A stretch of 64,000 nucleotides of DNA from Chondrosia reniformis (Eukaryota > Porifera > Demospongiae > Chondrillida > Chondrillidae), in assembly GCA_947172415.1 (NCBI GenBank), contig OX359201.1:4402001-4466000 (forward strand), in the 5' to 3' direction. Numbering within the stretch: the first letter of the stretch is position 1; each line of letters opens with the position of its first letter. The notes below the pieces were generated by a model. It saw only the letters and a program-made list of their open reading frames with translations, ran no database searches and had not been told where the DNA came from. Both the position numbers and the translations under genes were made by a program. Of the stretch, positions 35,501 through 50,500 are shown piece after piece.

Positions 35501-38500
35501 TTAACATTTTCATAAAAATGATTTAAACCCAAAAAAATTCAACAGTACTCTAAAAGTATATCAGAAATGAGGGGGCATTTGACCAGTTAACTCATTATGT
35601 ACTCTGACACAACACATCTTGAACTTTGTCACCTATGATGTTGCTATGAAAAATACAAGCTTTATAACTAAGGAGGATGGTAATTATTTTGTTGTAGTAA
35701 GTGAATATCAGATTCCTGTTTAACAATCAAAGTGAAACAATTGTGGTTTCATAAAAAGTAAAGGTGTGGGCGACAGTCCAAATGAGATTGAGTGTCCAAA
35801 ATGAAGTAAAGGACAAATTAATTAGTAATGTGATACTGTGGTATTTTTGTAAAAATTATCCAAGTCAAGTAAAACATACAGTGAGCAGGAAATACAGTCG
35901 ACTCCACTTATAATGAACTTGCTAATAACGAATTTGTTATAACGAATTTGTTATAACGAATTTTGGGTTATAATGAATTTTGGGTTATAATGAATGATTG
36001 TCAAAAAACAACTTCCTGTCCATTGAATTCCTTCTGTTTATTGCAACAGTAAAGCAGTCAAAGAGTCCAAACAGTGACTTACTATGTTGGTTGGTACCAC
36101 TATGGATGGCAGTGAAAAAGTTCTTGATGCACTGACTCTATCAAGAAAGGCTTGGGATGAGGTTTCATCACTAACAATACGAAATTGTTTGTTTGTGGAT
36201 TTGTAGGCAACATTGAAACTGGCACCATTGCAGAGGAGGAAAGTAATTCTACATATTATCCAGGTGAATTTGAGATCCACACACGTTTGAGTGAACACCT
36301 AGAAGATAACACATCTGTTGATGGTGTTCTTGAGGATTATATGCACATTGGTGATCAAATAGCAACATCAGCTAATCTGGAATGCTCGAAGAGATCGCCC
36401 AATTAGTCTCTGAAAAGAACAATACTACTGATGACAATGACGATGGCAACGACAACATTTACGATTGTGGAAATTATCAGACCATCAAAGACTGAAATAA
36501 AGGGTTCCTTAGAAATCCTGAGGACCCATTTGTTATTTGTAGATGGCGCAGATCAGCAGCTGAACAACGTGCATGCTTTAGAGAACTTGATTGATCAATC
36601 ATATATAGCTTGTCAACAACAATCACATATCACAGACTATTTTACGTAATTTTAATTTTGTAAGCATTTTACAGTATTCCTGCTGCACTGATACATAAGT
36701 GTTTTTGTATTGCTATATGCAGACAAAGTATATTTGGTTATAAATAACTTCTTTTATAAAGAACAATTATGCTGGGATTTTGGGGTTCTTTATATCAGGA
36801 GTCAACTGCACCATTGTGTAGTTTAATTTTTGTACATCATAATTACTTCTTCAACAATAATTAATATTATCATAAAGTGATGTACCTGAAAAGTTTAAGT
36901 AATTTAGATGTAATTTAAAAGGACATCAGAAATGAGGGGGCATTTGACCAGCTACCTCATTATACTCTGACACAACACATTTTAAACTTTGTCACCTATG
37001 ATGTTGCTATGATAGGTACTAGCATTATACAGGATTACAACCAGAAAATTGGAGGTGGTAATTATGTTACAACACATATGCAGTTGTAGGAACTTAGTAT
37101 CAGATTCCACTTTTAATAAGCATTGCTAGCCATGTAGTCTCCCATTATTACAGACAAGTATTGTTGTCGTGTTAAAATTAATACACTTCTATCACTCCCT
37201 GGTGCCTTAGGATACATACACGTAGGTATGCCATCCAGAATAAATGCATACATTATGAACTGTATACACAAGTACAAGGTTATCTATTGTCCAGTCACAC
37301 TTTCATGTTAGTGAAATTTTTCTCCCATTCACCTATTCACTGACTTTAGATTAGAATAACAAGTAAAAGGGAAAGCTTAGAGAATGATAAATAGATGGTT
37401 CATCTTTAATCTTTTGAGCATCTAAAGACACAGCTTCTTCTTTTGAAAGGCTGAATGCTTTGATCCTGGGAATATTCTTCAGAGACTTATGGATGAAGAA
37501 CTACAGGGTAAAACATCTGACTTCTCAAGGAACTAAACTGTGCCTTTAGATGTTCGAAAAAACTAAAGATGAACCATCTCAAAGATATCTAAGTTTGGCA
37601 CAGTTGGAAGAAATCCCTAACATCTATATTAGGTAAGTCATTATTAACTCACGTAACTTTGTTCAGATGAGTCATTAAGCACGCACAATCTCAAGATAAC
37701 TGTAAAGAGCTTGCCTCCCTGGTCTTCATCTACCACTACCTCTTTGTCCAAGACTGTACACACACATTCTAACACAGCAAGCAGCATGGGCCTATGTTTG
37801 GTATCATACAGCTCTTCTTGTAGCAGACACTCTAAAACACTCTATGGTTGTGAATAGAAATCAGTTATCAAGGTTATCCTCCGATTACAGCAATACATCT
37901 TTAAAGTAAAAACAATACATCATATAGTGACTGATGCATAATCATGTAGTACTATGCATAGGTATACGTATGTATGTATGTATGTATGTATAAAAGGAAG
38001 TTGATTGCACAAAGCTGTAGATATATAAGATAATCACTGGAATTTGTTAAATCAACCATAATATAGAAAAACATGCATACATATACGTATATGTGGTAGA
38101 AGTATAATCACTGGGAATTCTTATGACAGACCAACCAAGTGATCATTAGTTGCCATTTAATAGGACTTGCATCTCTCAACCAAGATCAGACTTGGGTGAC
38201 TTGGTCGGTCAGATGCACTAGGCATAATATCTCTCAGTGATTACTTCTATCACATCATAGCCTTTCATTGGCTTAGTGTAATTAACTCTCTTTATACACA
38301 CATATACACTGTAGGATAGAATATTATGTGCACATACTGAATGTACACTTGACATGTGGATTGACACCTCAGTGTACACCTACATCAATGTGCATGTTGA
38401 GCTGGTTGCTGGGAGTTCCTTTGAGGAAGGCATGAAAGGACAGTAGACATCCAGTACACTGCACTGGACCAACAGCAACTGGGCTCCGAATACTTCCTCT

Positions 38501-41500
38501 ACAGCCTGCTGAGGTCATCACAGCTGAAGTCATCAGTGGACCCCAGATATCCATGGAAACATAGAAACCAACACAGTAAGCACACCTCCTCACCTGGGAA
38601 CCAATAACAAAGGCAGTACAAAATTACTAGCTTGACCTCTAAGCTCCAAAGTACCTGACACAGACTATCAGATTGGCACACTTTGCTGACCTAATACCTG
38701 ACATGTAGCCAATGATATTAAGATGATTTGATGTAGTAATGAGTGCTACTGTAGACATTTGTATAACCAATTAGATGTCACACAAAGAAAACATAGAAAT
38801 AATGAGATGCAGATACCACATAGACTTACATTTTCCATAACCTTTGCCTCCTCATCACAAAAGGCATGAAACAGTCCAATTAACAGCTTCTCCAGGCTTT
38901 GAGTAACGTCCTCCTCCAGATGGTACACCAGAGTAGCCAGCAAAGAAGAAGCCTGTGATTGACAACACTATGTAGGATGCTTAATGTGTCACTGAAACAT
39001 AATAAATCAGACAAAAGTGTCAACTAGCAATATACACAGCATGGCAACAAAGGTGTTGTCAATACTATTCAGTCAGTTTCAATTTTTACTGGCCACATTT
39101 GTTTTAAGGGTTGCATGAAATGGCAATTAAATCAATCATATTCTATTTCAAACTTTAAGTGCCAAACTGAAATTATCAGGCAAAATTGATCGGTGCCAAC
39201 CACTTGAGTAATCAATTTGAGTAATCAAGGTAATAATCATCACTTCAATATTGGTGGTTCCCATCCCAGTATCCTGTCTACTGATTAACAGTTAATCTTA
39301 ATACTTAACAAAATCTTTAATTTCTAATAATAATGATTATCCGCTTGGTTTGAAAAGGATAGGGATGATAGTCATAGCTAAAGATGGTTGATGCTTATCA
39401 GTAACGTAACTGATAACTGATTCACCTATTTTACTTGATATTGGTAACAACATTTGGTTAAGTTACATTTTATTAATTCTATCGTATATTTAAGTGGATA
39501 TAATGTACGTATATATCTATATAGTGAATAGCATGGATGCATAAATATGTATGTATAAAGGCTTAGCTGAAAAGGTTAAAGGTCAGTTGCTCTAAACTGC
39601 ATAAATACATAAAGATTGCTTAACCAGGTCACAGGGGGACAATGTCGTTACCTAGGTTACAGTGTATATGTGCATAAGTATGTGCATATTTGTCCCAAAG
39701 AAAGCAATGGACGAAATATGAACACCTTCAGCAGAATATGAACATTGGATTATAACAAGGCTAATACGTACGTATATCACATAAAATATAAAATAGATTA
39801 TTAGTAAAAACTGTTAGATAAATGCATAAATCATACCTGCCATACAACGTACTACAGGTAATAATAGGTATATGGTCATGCCTGGTGAAAGGTTATACAA
39901 TATTTCAGGGTGACCCTGGAACAAGTATTTGAGTAAAGCCTGATCAGGGCAGCCCACAAGTAGTTAAAATCATTTTGAAAAATTCTTGTATAATTCCAAC
40001 ACATTGATAGTACTGTAGATACAGTACTGGAATTAGGTAATTCTTTTTTATGTAACTTTTAATCATACATTATATATTAGTAGAATCATTTTTTCATTAC
40101 TTTGCTTAAATTCTATATCCATTATCACATCTTCGTATGGTATGACTTAAGCAAATACCAATATAATACATATAGAACTTTAGATGAAAATTAAATTCTT
40201 TGTACTTTCCACTTTACCACTGGATCGTACAGCTTCCTCTGCAAATTCCATCCTTTTTCAAATTGGAAGTGGCATTTCCAGTAGTTACTGTCAAGGTAGA
40301 CTGATTCTATACAAGGCTGCAGCCATCTTCTAAGGTTTATGATTGCATATTAGAGATATTCTGGCGTTCTTGTGCAGCTGTGTACATAAGTGCTAACAGA
40401 GCCTTGCCATATTAGGGGACTGGCTGAGAAGGTAGCAGACAGGCTGAAACATGATATTACCCAGGTTACACAAATAACAGAAACCATACCTTGGTACCAT
40501 TTCCAAACCACAGTAGGTCATGCATGCAAGTGTCACAGTGGGGTATCCCTCAAGTATAACTATACTGTATGCTCTCAAAATTAACATCTACAGCACCCTA
40601 TGAAATCATTCTAATTTTATATTTCTATATCTTCCTATCTTTCCATATGAAATAATCATAGAATTGAAGGAATCACTAACTGACTGTATATGGAATCACA
40701 AGTTGGCATTGGGTTAAGTTGCCGGGATATTGTGTGGAAACTATGTAGCATACTGAAGAATGTGAGGATTATTGAATACAAAACCATTCTAAAGTAACAA
40801 GAGATATTATTTGCACCTTTTGAAAGTCTTCTAGATTACAGCTACTACATTTACACTATCTGAACATAACCCCTGTACACTTTTAAAGATTTCTTTGAAA
40901 GGCAACAGATCCTTTCTCTGACTTACAAAATGTAAAAACTCTCGCAACACACACAATTTAACAACCTCAATTCCTAATGGGTTTATCCTTACTGACACAT
41001 GCATACATTTAGGAAAACATTGTTACATACATATGTACGTATGTAAATGTACTGAGAGGATATACGTATACTGTCTGAAGGGGAGGTTTTCTATTAATTT
41101 AATATATTTATCACAATCTGGAAGTTACAGTATACTCATCTAACTGTTCCAGCCACCTGGCAAGTTGTCCCTCAAGTTTTGAAAGTTGTTTAGCCAAGTC
41201 AATGGAACAAAATAGTAATAACTAATATGGCTTTTCTTATAGATTTATTTACCAATGTTTTTATGTAATTAATCAGGACACCCAGGTTCTGTACATAGGC
41301 CAGTGGGTCCTTCCTGTTCAAATATCATCTCACTACTCAAGCTTTGATATAACATTACAGTAATGTTCTCTCCAAACAAAACTCACAATCTTGCATTCTG
41401 TACACATGCATTCAATTTCCCATATATGGTACATGTAGATGTCACATAAATATACATGCACAGACATACTTCCAATTCTTCAAATACACACACAACACAC

Positions 41501-44500
41501 ACACAATATAGGTTCAAATACACACACAACACACACACAATATAGGTTCAAGAACACACAGAATGTACCTGAAATCTGCTGACGTTGGTCCAATCAGATA
41601 GGTCTTTGAGAAGAGCAGGTAGAATTTTGTGGAAACTTCTTTGAACTATGACCCTGCATCCCACTCTTGGCCGCCCAAACTCTGTGTCAGGATATATAAA
41701 CAGTTTAAACCCTAATTATGCCTTCAAACTGCAAGTTAAAGTAGTTAGTAATGCTTCAGTGGCAGTTTATTACCAACACCTGATAAACATTTGTATTGAG
41801 AGTAGCAGCCAGACATTCCATTCCTACCCAAGCCAGGGCAATTAAAGACATGCAACTTAATTAGTTTGTAGTAATGTTGGTTAACCAAATTCACAACTCC
41901 CAGTTAGATAAAGATATATTATCTACTTGCCTATGTAATACAAACTTTCATTATTGGGTAATACAAAATGTAAATGTTATATCAATACTCAGTACTGCAT
42001 GCTATTTGGTGGACTAAACCTCTACGAATAAAAGAAAAGTTTTCCTGTTTAGTGAGGGCTGAAACACCATATTCCTGTTGAGTTTAAGTCACAGATCCAC
42101 ACACAAAAGATATATGTCTATAATAGAGTAAGGATTCCTTCTAACTGCGTCGAACTTATCTTTTGAAAGGATCGTCTTTCGACTTTTAGAGCGTCTAAAG
42201 ACAGTTATTCTTGCTTCTTCTTGCTGTCAAACGTTTTAACCCTGAGGGTCTTCTTCGACGCTCTAAAAGTCAAAAGATGACCCTTTCAAAAGATAAGATA
42301 CATGTCTATAAAGGTAACACACCAACCATTAAATTTTAATACCTTAATATACATGCAAGGGATATCCTGTTTTCTCTCCACAAATAAAGTAATATTAACA
42401 TGTGTACAAGGGATATCCTGTAAATAAGGATGGCACAAATAAAGTAATATTAACATGAAGGGATATCCTGTATTCTCTAAGTTGGGATGGCACAAATAAA
42501 CATGGCTGACTTTATTCATTATTTATCACCTCATTAATCAACAAAAAAACAATTTAATGACATTCAATTATTTGAAGTCATTTATATACATGTACACTTC
42601 TCATACTGTTACTGTTGAAACATGCTTCAATATTTCTCCTCGAAGTACATGTACAAATAATCTAACACCATTTTCTTATATACTCTAAATGATAGGAAAC
42701 TAAAGGGAATAAAATCTAGTGAGAGATATCCACACCTGCTGGATAAGTTGTCATGGTAATGGTAGCAGTCACAGCAACTGTAGTAGTCACAGCAACCGTA
42801 GTAGTCATGGTAACTGTAGTAGTCACGGTAACAGTAGTAGTCATGGTAACCGTAGTAGTCACGGTAACAGTAGTAGTCATGATAATGGTAGTAGTCACGG
42901 TAACGGTAGTAGTCACGATAACGGTAGTAGTCACGGTAACGGTACTATACACGGTAGTGGTAGTAAAGTAGAACAGTTATATTCCCAAGGCACTCCTTTG
43001 CAGGACACTTAGGTAACCAGTACATCTGGAAACTATATTTCTGGAAGACTTAGTAATGCTGTATTTCTAAGTATCTTTATGTACACAACAAACCAATGAA
43101 ATATAATATTCTTAGAATACATAGTACTGTAATTCCTACATGAGGCCATTTCTCGGCAACATCTTGACCACACATCAGCCATCCTTGCACTTAAACACAA
43201 ACAGGTCTGTCAAACATGCATGAATCATTTTTAAAGGCTTCATCTATTTTAGGGTTAAGGTCTATAGGGAACTAGACCTAGTGAGAGATTTGGATGAGGA
43301 TAGAAGAGTTTTCTCCTTCTACTTTTCTTCTTCTCCACTGGGCCAGACAGCTGTTTCTGGGAATTCCACCTTTCATCAGTAACCTTGAGCATCTTTGTCT
43401 TCTTTTCAATCTTTTAGGAGTCCTTGGCTCAGCATGCAGAAAACATCAAAGTATTAATAAACCTTAGCTGTATTTGGAGGAATATCAGATATGTTGGGAG
43501 TCATACGTAAATTACTGCATATGATATAGGTAAGATGATGCTAAATATGTTACTGATCACAATCTCAGCAGGTGTGCTCAAATATTAATCAGATTATACT
43601 AATTAAGCACTACACTATTATACTAATTATATTATCAGTGCAACAGTTGTAGTAGATAGTAGAGATTGACAAACAGTTGTTAAGAAGAACAGTACCATAA
43701 CAACCTTTGAAATATGACTACACCGCATTATTAACAACACATCATTACAGCACATTATAAAAATCAGCAACCTTGACATTCTATACATATACCCTATTCT
43801 CTATAGGCTTAGTCTGTAAACTGCAGTCAGGTGAGTACTAATATTTGTTAGCATTACTGTAATACACTATCGGCTTACATGTTTATCTAGGTTGCTAAGC
43901 AATGAATCATGCAGTCATACATTTGCTTTTTCACAAAAACATATCTATGTAGATAAGTCAAAGCAGATAAATTCTATTTTACAGTTTTAAGATTCATGGT
44001 TCACATTTCAACTTTTTGAGTGTCTAATTATGTAATTGCTATAATCTTATCAGATATCCTTGCCCTAATGGTTTCTTTGCCAACAAATTGAATAAAAGCC
44101 AACAAAATATTGTGCAAACACTGCCTCTATACAGTCATAGGATTCATAAATGATCAAGAAGACAAAGATTCCCAGAGTCACTGATGAAGGGTGGAATGCC
44201 CAGAAACAGCTGTCTGTCCTAGTGGAGAAGAAGAAAGAAGTAAAAAGAGAAAACTCCAATGCTCAGTTCCCTATAGTTCCCAATAGGTGTTATGGTGTGT
44301 TAGATCATTTATAGGTGAACCAACTAAATTATAAGCACAATGTAGTTGGAAGAAATACTTCCTACAACTGTAACATCATACTTAAACTAATACACACAAC
44401 TGTAAGTAGTAAACACTATGTACGTACATCATCAAGATTACTGTCTATGACAAACGTATACAAGATAATTAAGTAACAAACTAAAGGACACAATACAATA

Positions 44501-47500
44501 TTGAGCAGTCCATTACAATACAATATTGAGCAGTCCATTACAATACAATATTGAGCAGTCCATTACAATACAATATTGAGCAGTCTATTACAATACAATA
44601 TTGAGCAGTCTATTACAATACAATATTGAGCAGTCTATTACAATACAATATTGAGCAGTCCATTACAATACAATATTGAGCAGTCCATTACAATACAATA
44701 TTGAGCAGTCCATTACAATACAATATTGAGCAGTCCATTACAATACAATATTGAGCAGTCTATTGCAATACAAAATTGAGCAGTCTATTACTTGAAAGAG
44801 TGGGTGGGTCGGTCGATAAATAAACCTTTTCCAGACAAGGTACTACCTGGCTTAAGTCATACACCTTTACCTTCCTGAATTAGACCAACCGCACTAAAGA
44901 GAGGTCATCTACAATAAGAGCTCAACCAGAGTCCGTCAGACTATGCATTAATTTCTGAACACCTTACTTACTTTGCCCAAAGGGGAACCTTTAGAAAATT
45001 CAATTTTAACATTTAACAAAGACAAAGACTACATTTCTACTGCACTTTAATGATTTAAGCAATTACAGCTCCGCACATACCCAAATTCTTTGTTTAAATT
45101 CACATCAAAGTCTAACATTTGTAGAGTGAGGAATGTGTTGCCCTGAGGCTATATATAATTAACTACAGTTGCAAAAGTATAAGGTTTCTGTTAGTTCATT
45201 AGCATCACACTGACTGTTCCAAAAGCTCTAGTTATCATATCAATGAAGGTACATAGGGAATCAGAAGGAGAATGGATTAAAACACAGACTAGTTGTACTT
45301 AGGACAAACCTATAGAGCTTTGGATAAGGATACAGTTAGGCTTCTTTCTTCCTTTCTCCACTGGGCAAGGTATGAGGTGCTGATAAGTTAAAGTCTACAA
45401 TAGATATCTTTAAACAACAACAAAGAGGTCAGCTAGTGACTCTTATATCAACATAATACACTGAATAGGGCAGCCATACTTTTTCCAGCTATCCCTACTA
45501 GAGCACTACAGTATTCTCTCTAATAACAGGGAAACGCAGCAGTTTACATTTTAACAATATACATATACATCAGCAAAGAGTAAGACACACTGTTTATACA
45601 GCTACCACATGAGGAAACCGATTTAAATTTTACTTAGCAATAGCATTAGGTTATTGCTTCTGTATATTAGCAGAGTTGAGAATAGGAAACCAACATATAA
45701 AGCTTTATACACATGTAGGAAGACAGCAAGTACCAAGACAGCAAAAGGAATACATGGTGAGTCAATGAAAATGAAAGTTGACAGTACCATTGTTAAAAAC
45801 TGTAACTTTATAGGACTACAATTCTTATATCAAAGGATTGCTCAATAGTTGCAGAGTCGTGAATAGGCCATGATCTTTCACAAAGAACTTATCATAATGA
45901 TTAGTGGATGTGATAATGAATAAAATTAAAATCAAAAACTTGATACTGAAAAAGTTACTTTATATTTGTTGAATAAAAAAATGTGTACTTTTACCAAACT
46001 GACTGTTCTTTCATCAATGTTTATGAAAATGAATTAGATTATCATGTGATCCAAAATGATGATTGGAGGCACTAAGTTAGGAATATTTAACACAACACGA
46101 AGAAGTAGACAGTATAGCTAACACTATTCTGAAACAATCCATCTAACTATTATTCATTGCCACTTTGTTTATTTTATTTGTCCTGTATTACTTGTTCTGT
46201 CTTGAGTGCCTTAATAGTAGCACTAAAGCTAGTGGCCCAAGTATACGTAAGAAATTCAATTTAATTCAATTATTATGCAGTTTGATCACATGCAAGGCAT
46301 TAAAACACACACAATGACCTAAATAAGCAACATACAATAAAGAACGTAGCCACGGTATAATTGATTTTGATAGTACGTACATTGTATACCATAAAAACAG
46401 TAGAAATATAAGATTCCCAGGAGAGCATTAATGTAAGGGTATAAGTGACTGTATATTGTACAGCACCATTATTACCACTGATGTAATTTAAAAAGATAGC
46501 ATCATGAGAAAACACAAGGGAAGGCATCTGCCAGTGCAACGATGTCAAGATTAGGATACACACACCAACAATGTGGGATAGTGTATAACAATTGAACTGA
46601 TGCAATTTGGCACACACCTAGACCAGGAGGGACGTCTTGGTGTTTAGGGAAGTCCAACTTGTCTTTCAATTCTTGTTCATTCTCATCCTCATATTGTTTC
46701 CCAACCTATACAATATAAGTAAGTATATAAGCTTCAGAACTATAGTACAAAAAGCTGAAATAATACATATGCATGCCTGTCATATGTGTGTCATATGAGT
46801 GTGACTGAACAAGAAAAACAATGACAGGATTTATCAACCCCTTATCTGTTTAAAAGGAAACTACAAGCATTATTGCTATTAAGTAATAACGCTAAAGCAA
46901 TGACCTACGTACGTATATGTACGCATATCAAACAAGTAAAATACAGTATATATACGTACGTCTGCTGATAATTAAAATAATTAGTATCAGATTTTCAAAG
47001 AACCCTGTATAAGGTTGCAATGGATTTCTAGTCTTTCTAAGAAACTTGATAATGAGGAAAGTGAAAAATAAATTTATATAAAAATGTAATGATCAAAGTT
47101 ACAATTACATTTTTAACAGCAGGGAGTATCATACAGTACTATTTATGAAAATGATAGCGCAGAATAGGTCTACATATTTGTGTGTACTTGCTCCTTTATT
47201 CACATTACTAGTGAGTTCTGGGGCAACAGGCTCAACTGAACAGATTTGTGTAGCTTCTGAGAAAGGTACCAAATACCATTCAGAATGTGCCACTAAATGT
47301 TCAAGGCCTGATATGAAGAGATGCACATTAAATACATTCATTAAACGGGTCATTTCAACTCACAAGTCATCATTGGCAGACTGAGGTGACATTTATCCCC
47401 CAACCATAGAGCTCTCACAATAGTATACAATCATGTGAGACATTGAGTAGTCAAAACTCATCAGTTTCCAGTAACATGTAAGTATAAACTGATTCTGTTG

Positions 47501-50500
47501 AGCCTAACAAAATCTTCCTGAGATCTTACAGCTACCATCATTAACTATTTCAATTGACCTTTTGACTACAATGACCAGCTACAATTTTACACCTCTCATG
47601 GACTGTGAGATATTTTGATTTTGTTCACACAAGGTACTCAAAAAAGTCAATAACAATAGGAAGGCAGTGGAAGGAAACCAGTAGTGCAATGGGGGGAAAG
47701 CTGGCTCCACCGATTTCATACATTATGCATATGTACGTATATGCACACATGTACTATGCTGTATAGTGCAATAAGGATAATAATGTAATGACATTTGTCT
47801 GTGATAAATTAAAATTTATCATATACTGATACATAAATAATTTTGTGGTTGTTTAATTAAAGATCAATTATCCAATTAGGCACATATGTACGTACACAAG
47901 CAAGTCACCAGAGAAGACCCTCAGGGTGACAACGTCTAACAACGTCTCTAGAACAAACCCATGTCTTCAGAGCCTCAAAAGACAAAGATACACCATCTGA
48001 AAGATGTTCTACAATCTAGCTTTACATGATGTACAAATATATACATATGTAAAACATCAAAGAAGTTATAATGTACACGTACGTACATACACCCTCAAAA
48101 AGTCATTACTTCCAAATTAAAACATATTAAATGCCAGTCAAGCTAATAATTATCTGCCAAATTCAGTTAGTGTAAGGTTTGTTGTATTGGACAGATTCTG
48201 ATTCCAAATTCATTTTGTGTAATGTAATAATAGGTGTAAAGCACATTTGTGTTAGCTAGTTTCAGCTGTGCGTATACACACAATCTCAAAGGGGTAGAAT
48301 CAAGTACATACGAATGTACATACATATGTACAATAGCAAATGGTTGTGATGGTGGTTTAATATCACTTGGATTATTATTAATAGATGATACAACATCAAT
48401 AAAAACAAAATTACCAATGAAACATCATGGCTGAAATAGCTCTGATACATATACATACAAGCCTAGGGTATGGGCACTACTCAATCAGGAATAAAAAGTT
48501 AGTAAACCCCACCCAACTTAACTTTACTACCCAAATCATAACAGCTATCATCAAACATGCATCATCATGCAAGGATTCTCGGTACTTAGAAACTTGTCTT
48601 CGAGCCTTCTAGAAAACAATTGATGAAAATATCTGGTGGTATTTTACAAGTAAAAACCGATCAAAGACCTTTAATTAGCTTTTAACTCGCATCATTAATC
48701 AGATATGAAATTACATAGTGCTCCTAAGGTGAAAGTTTTAATGGTCCTAATCATTTCATCTTAACATGGTTAAACTTCATATGAACAGTTGAAGTGATAA
48801 TCAAACCACAAGTAATCATTCTCGAAGTGATAATCAAACCACAAGTAATCATTCTCAAAGGGAAAAACACAAAATAAAGAGGGAAAAACACAAAATAACC
48901 ATTAATACAGAGTGAAAAGAGGGAAAAGGCAAAAAAGCAATATTGGGAATTGAACTCAGGACAGTTTGTTATGACCACTTTCAGTCTACTGACCTGCCAA
49001 TGAACTACTTTTGCCACAATAATGCCTCCTCCCTGTCTTTCTCCTATACTAAGTACACTGTAAGCAATTTACTCAGTGTACAATAATTAGTGGTGATTTC
49101 AGTTTATCAGAGACTGCTGATACTCATAGACCACAGGAATTAATAGGGACTGTTAATGCTGATATACACATCCTGTGTGTTAGCCAAATATTGACTAATG
49201 AATGTTACTGGTGTTCTAGTATATAATGAAATGGACCAATTTCTCCAAAATAATCTTATTTCTGCTACACATTAATGTAAGATCAGTGATACATATCAAT
49301 TATACGTATATGTGTGCCACAATCTAAAACCTAATCAAGCAGTCCCTAGGAAGAGAAAAAAGGGTAAAAAAAGTCACTAGTCAGTTCTAAATCTCTAGCC
49401 AAAGGTACTTACAGTACGTATGTTACACCTGACTGTCAGCAGATCCATAAATAATGCCAAGGAATACATACGTAGATGGTACCAGCCATATTCCTAAGAA
49501 AGGCTATCAGAAGTGGGTTGGGACCAAGACTAGGTGAGTCTATGAGTATTCCAAGCAATCACCAACCACAATTAAACACAGTCAGATATCTTGAAAAAAG
49601 GAATAACCAACAAGATTTGTGATAACTGAGAACCAAACCCAGGACAGCTGGTTATGACCACCAGTGCTCTGCCACTGAGCTACAATTGCCACAGCAATGC
49701 TTCATTCATGTTTCCCCCTCTCTTATATTAACTATAAAGAATTCCAATCAATGAGTTACATCAGTAATTGTCAAGCTCTTTTAATCATAAACCACTAAAT
49801 GAAATCCCTGTAAATTATCTTGCTGTATGGTTTGATTATTATTATTATCATGGTGAATGATCTAGCATTAATAGCTAATGCACTCCATACAGTAAGCTAG
49901 GTGCATAAGTGTAGTCTTGAATAATAGTTTTAACCTAGTGAACCAGCTTAGTAGTTAAACACTTGAGATATTAAAAGCTAAAAATATGGCTGAAATTATT
50001 GTTGTTTATACATTTTTGCCATCTTGGGTGATTTGAAAAAAAGAATAACGTCTTGCCATCACAAAATTCCAGACTCCCAACATAGACAAGTGATTACAGG
50101 AATGGAGAGTTTAGCATAGTTTTTCTAGTGATAACACATTTTTCTCGTTACAACAAATATCTACATACGTAGACATAGGTTTACATGTGTGGAACCTGAT
50201 TAATTTGACAAGGGTGTCCCGTTAAAAATGTTGATCGGCAATCATTTTGTTGTTTTCATTCCTTCTTCTGCTTGATTATTTTACATAAAGAAAAACATTA
50301 AATTTACAAATGGCAGCATTTGGGAAGCATAAATTAACTAAGCTTAGTTTCCTTTCTTCTACCGTTTGTTATAATTTTGAGGACATTTAAGGGTCCAGAA
50401 TCAAAGATTAGGACTATAGGAGTATAAGCCTTAGAACTGTCACTTCCTGTATTCACAAGTAATGTGAGTATGAGAAGTGACAGCCTACAAGTGTTTATCT

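Noticed and set aside
38369..38681. Minus ORFs of 60-74 codons in DNAAF5 intron 9
   Set aside because: No domain, no phase-compatible splice sites, and the flanking DNAAF5 exons already join in phase 0 without them.
42716..43012. ORFs on both strands with SHGNGSSH or TTTVTVT repeats
   Set aside because: Artefacts of the 18-bp minisatellite inside a DNAAF5 intron.
43160..43210. Candidate extra DNAAF5 exon on the minus strand ([14 protein letters not shown])
   Set aside because: Exons 7 and 8 already join in phase and continue the family alignment without a gap; no proper acceptor precedes it.
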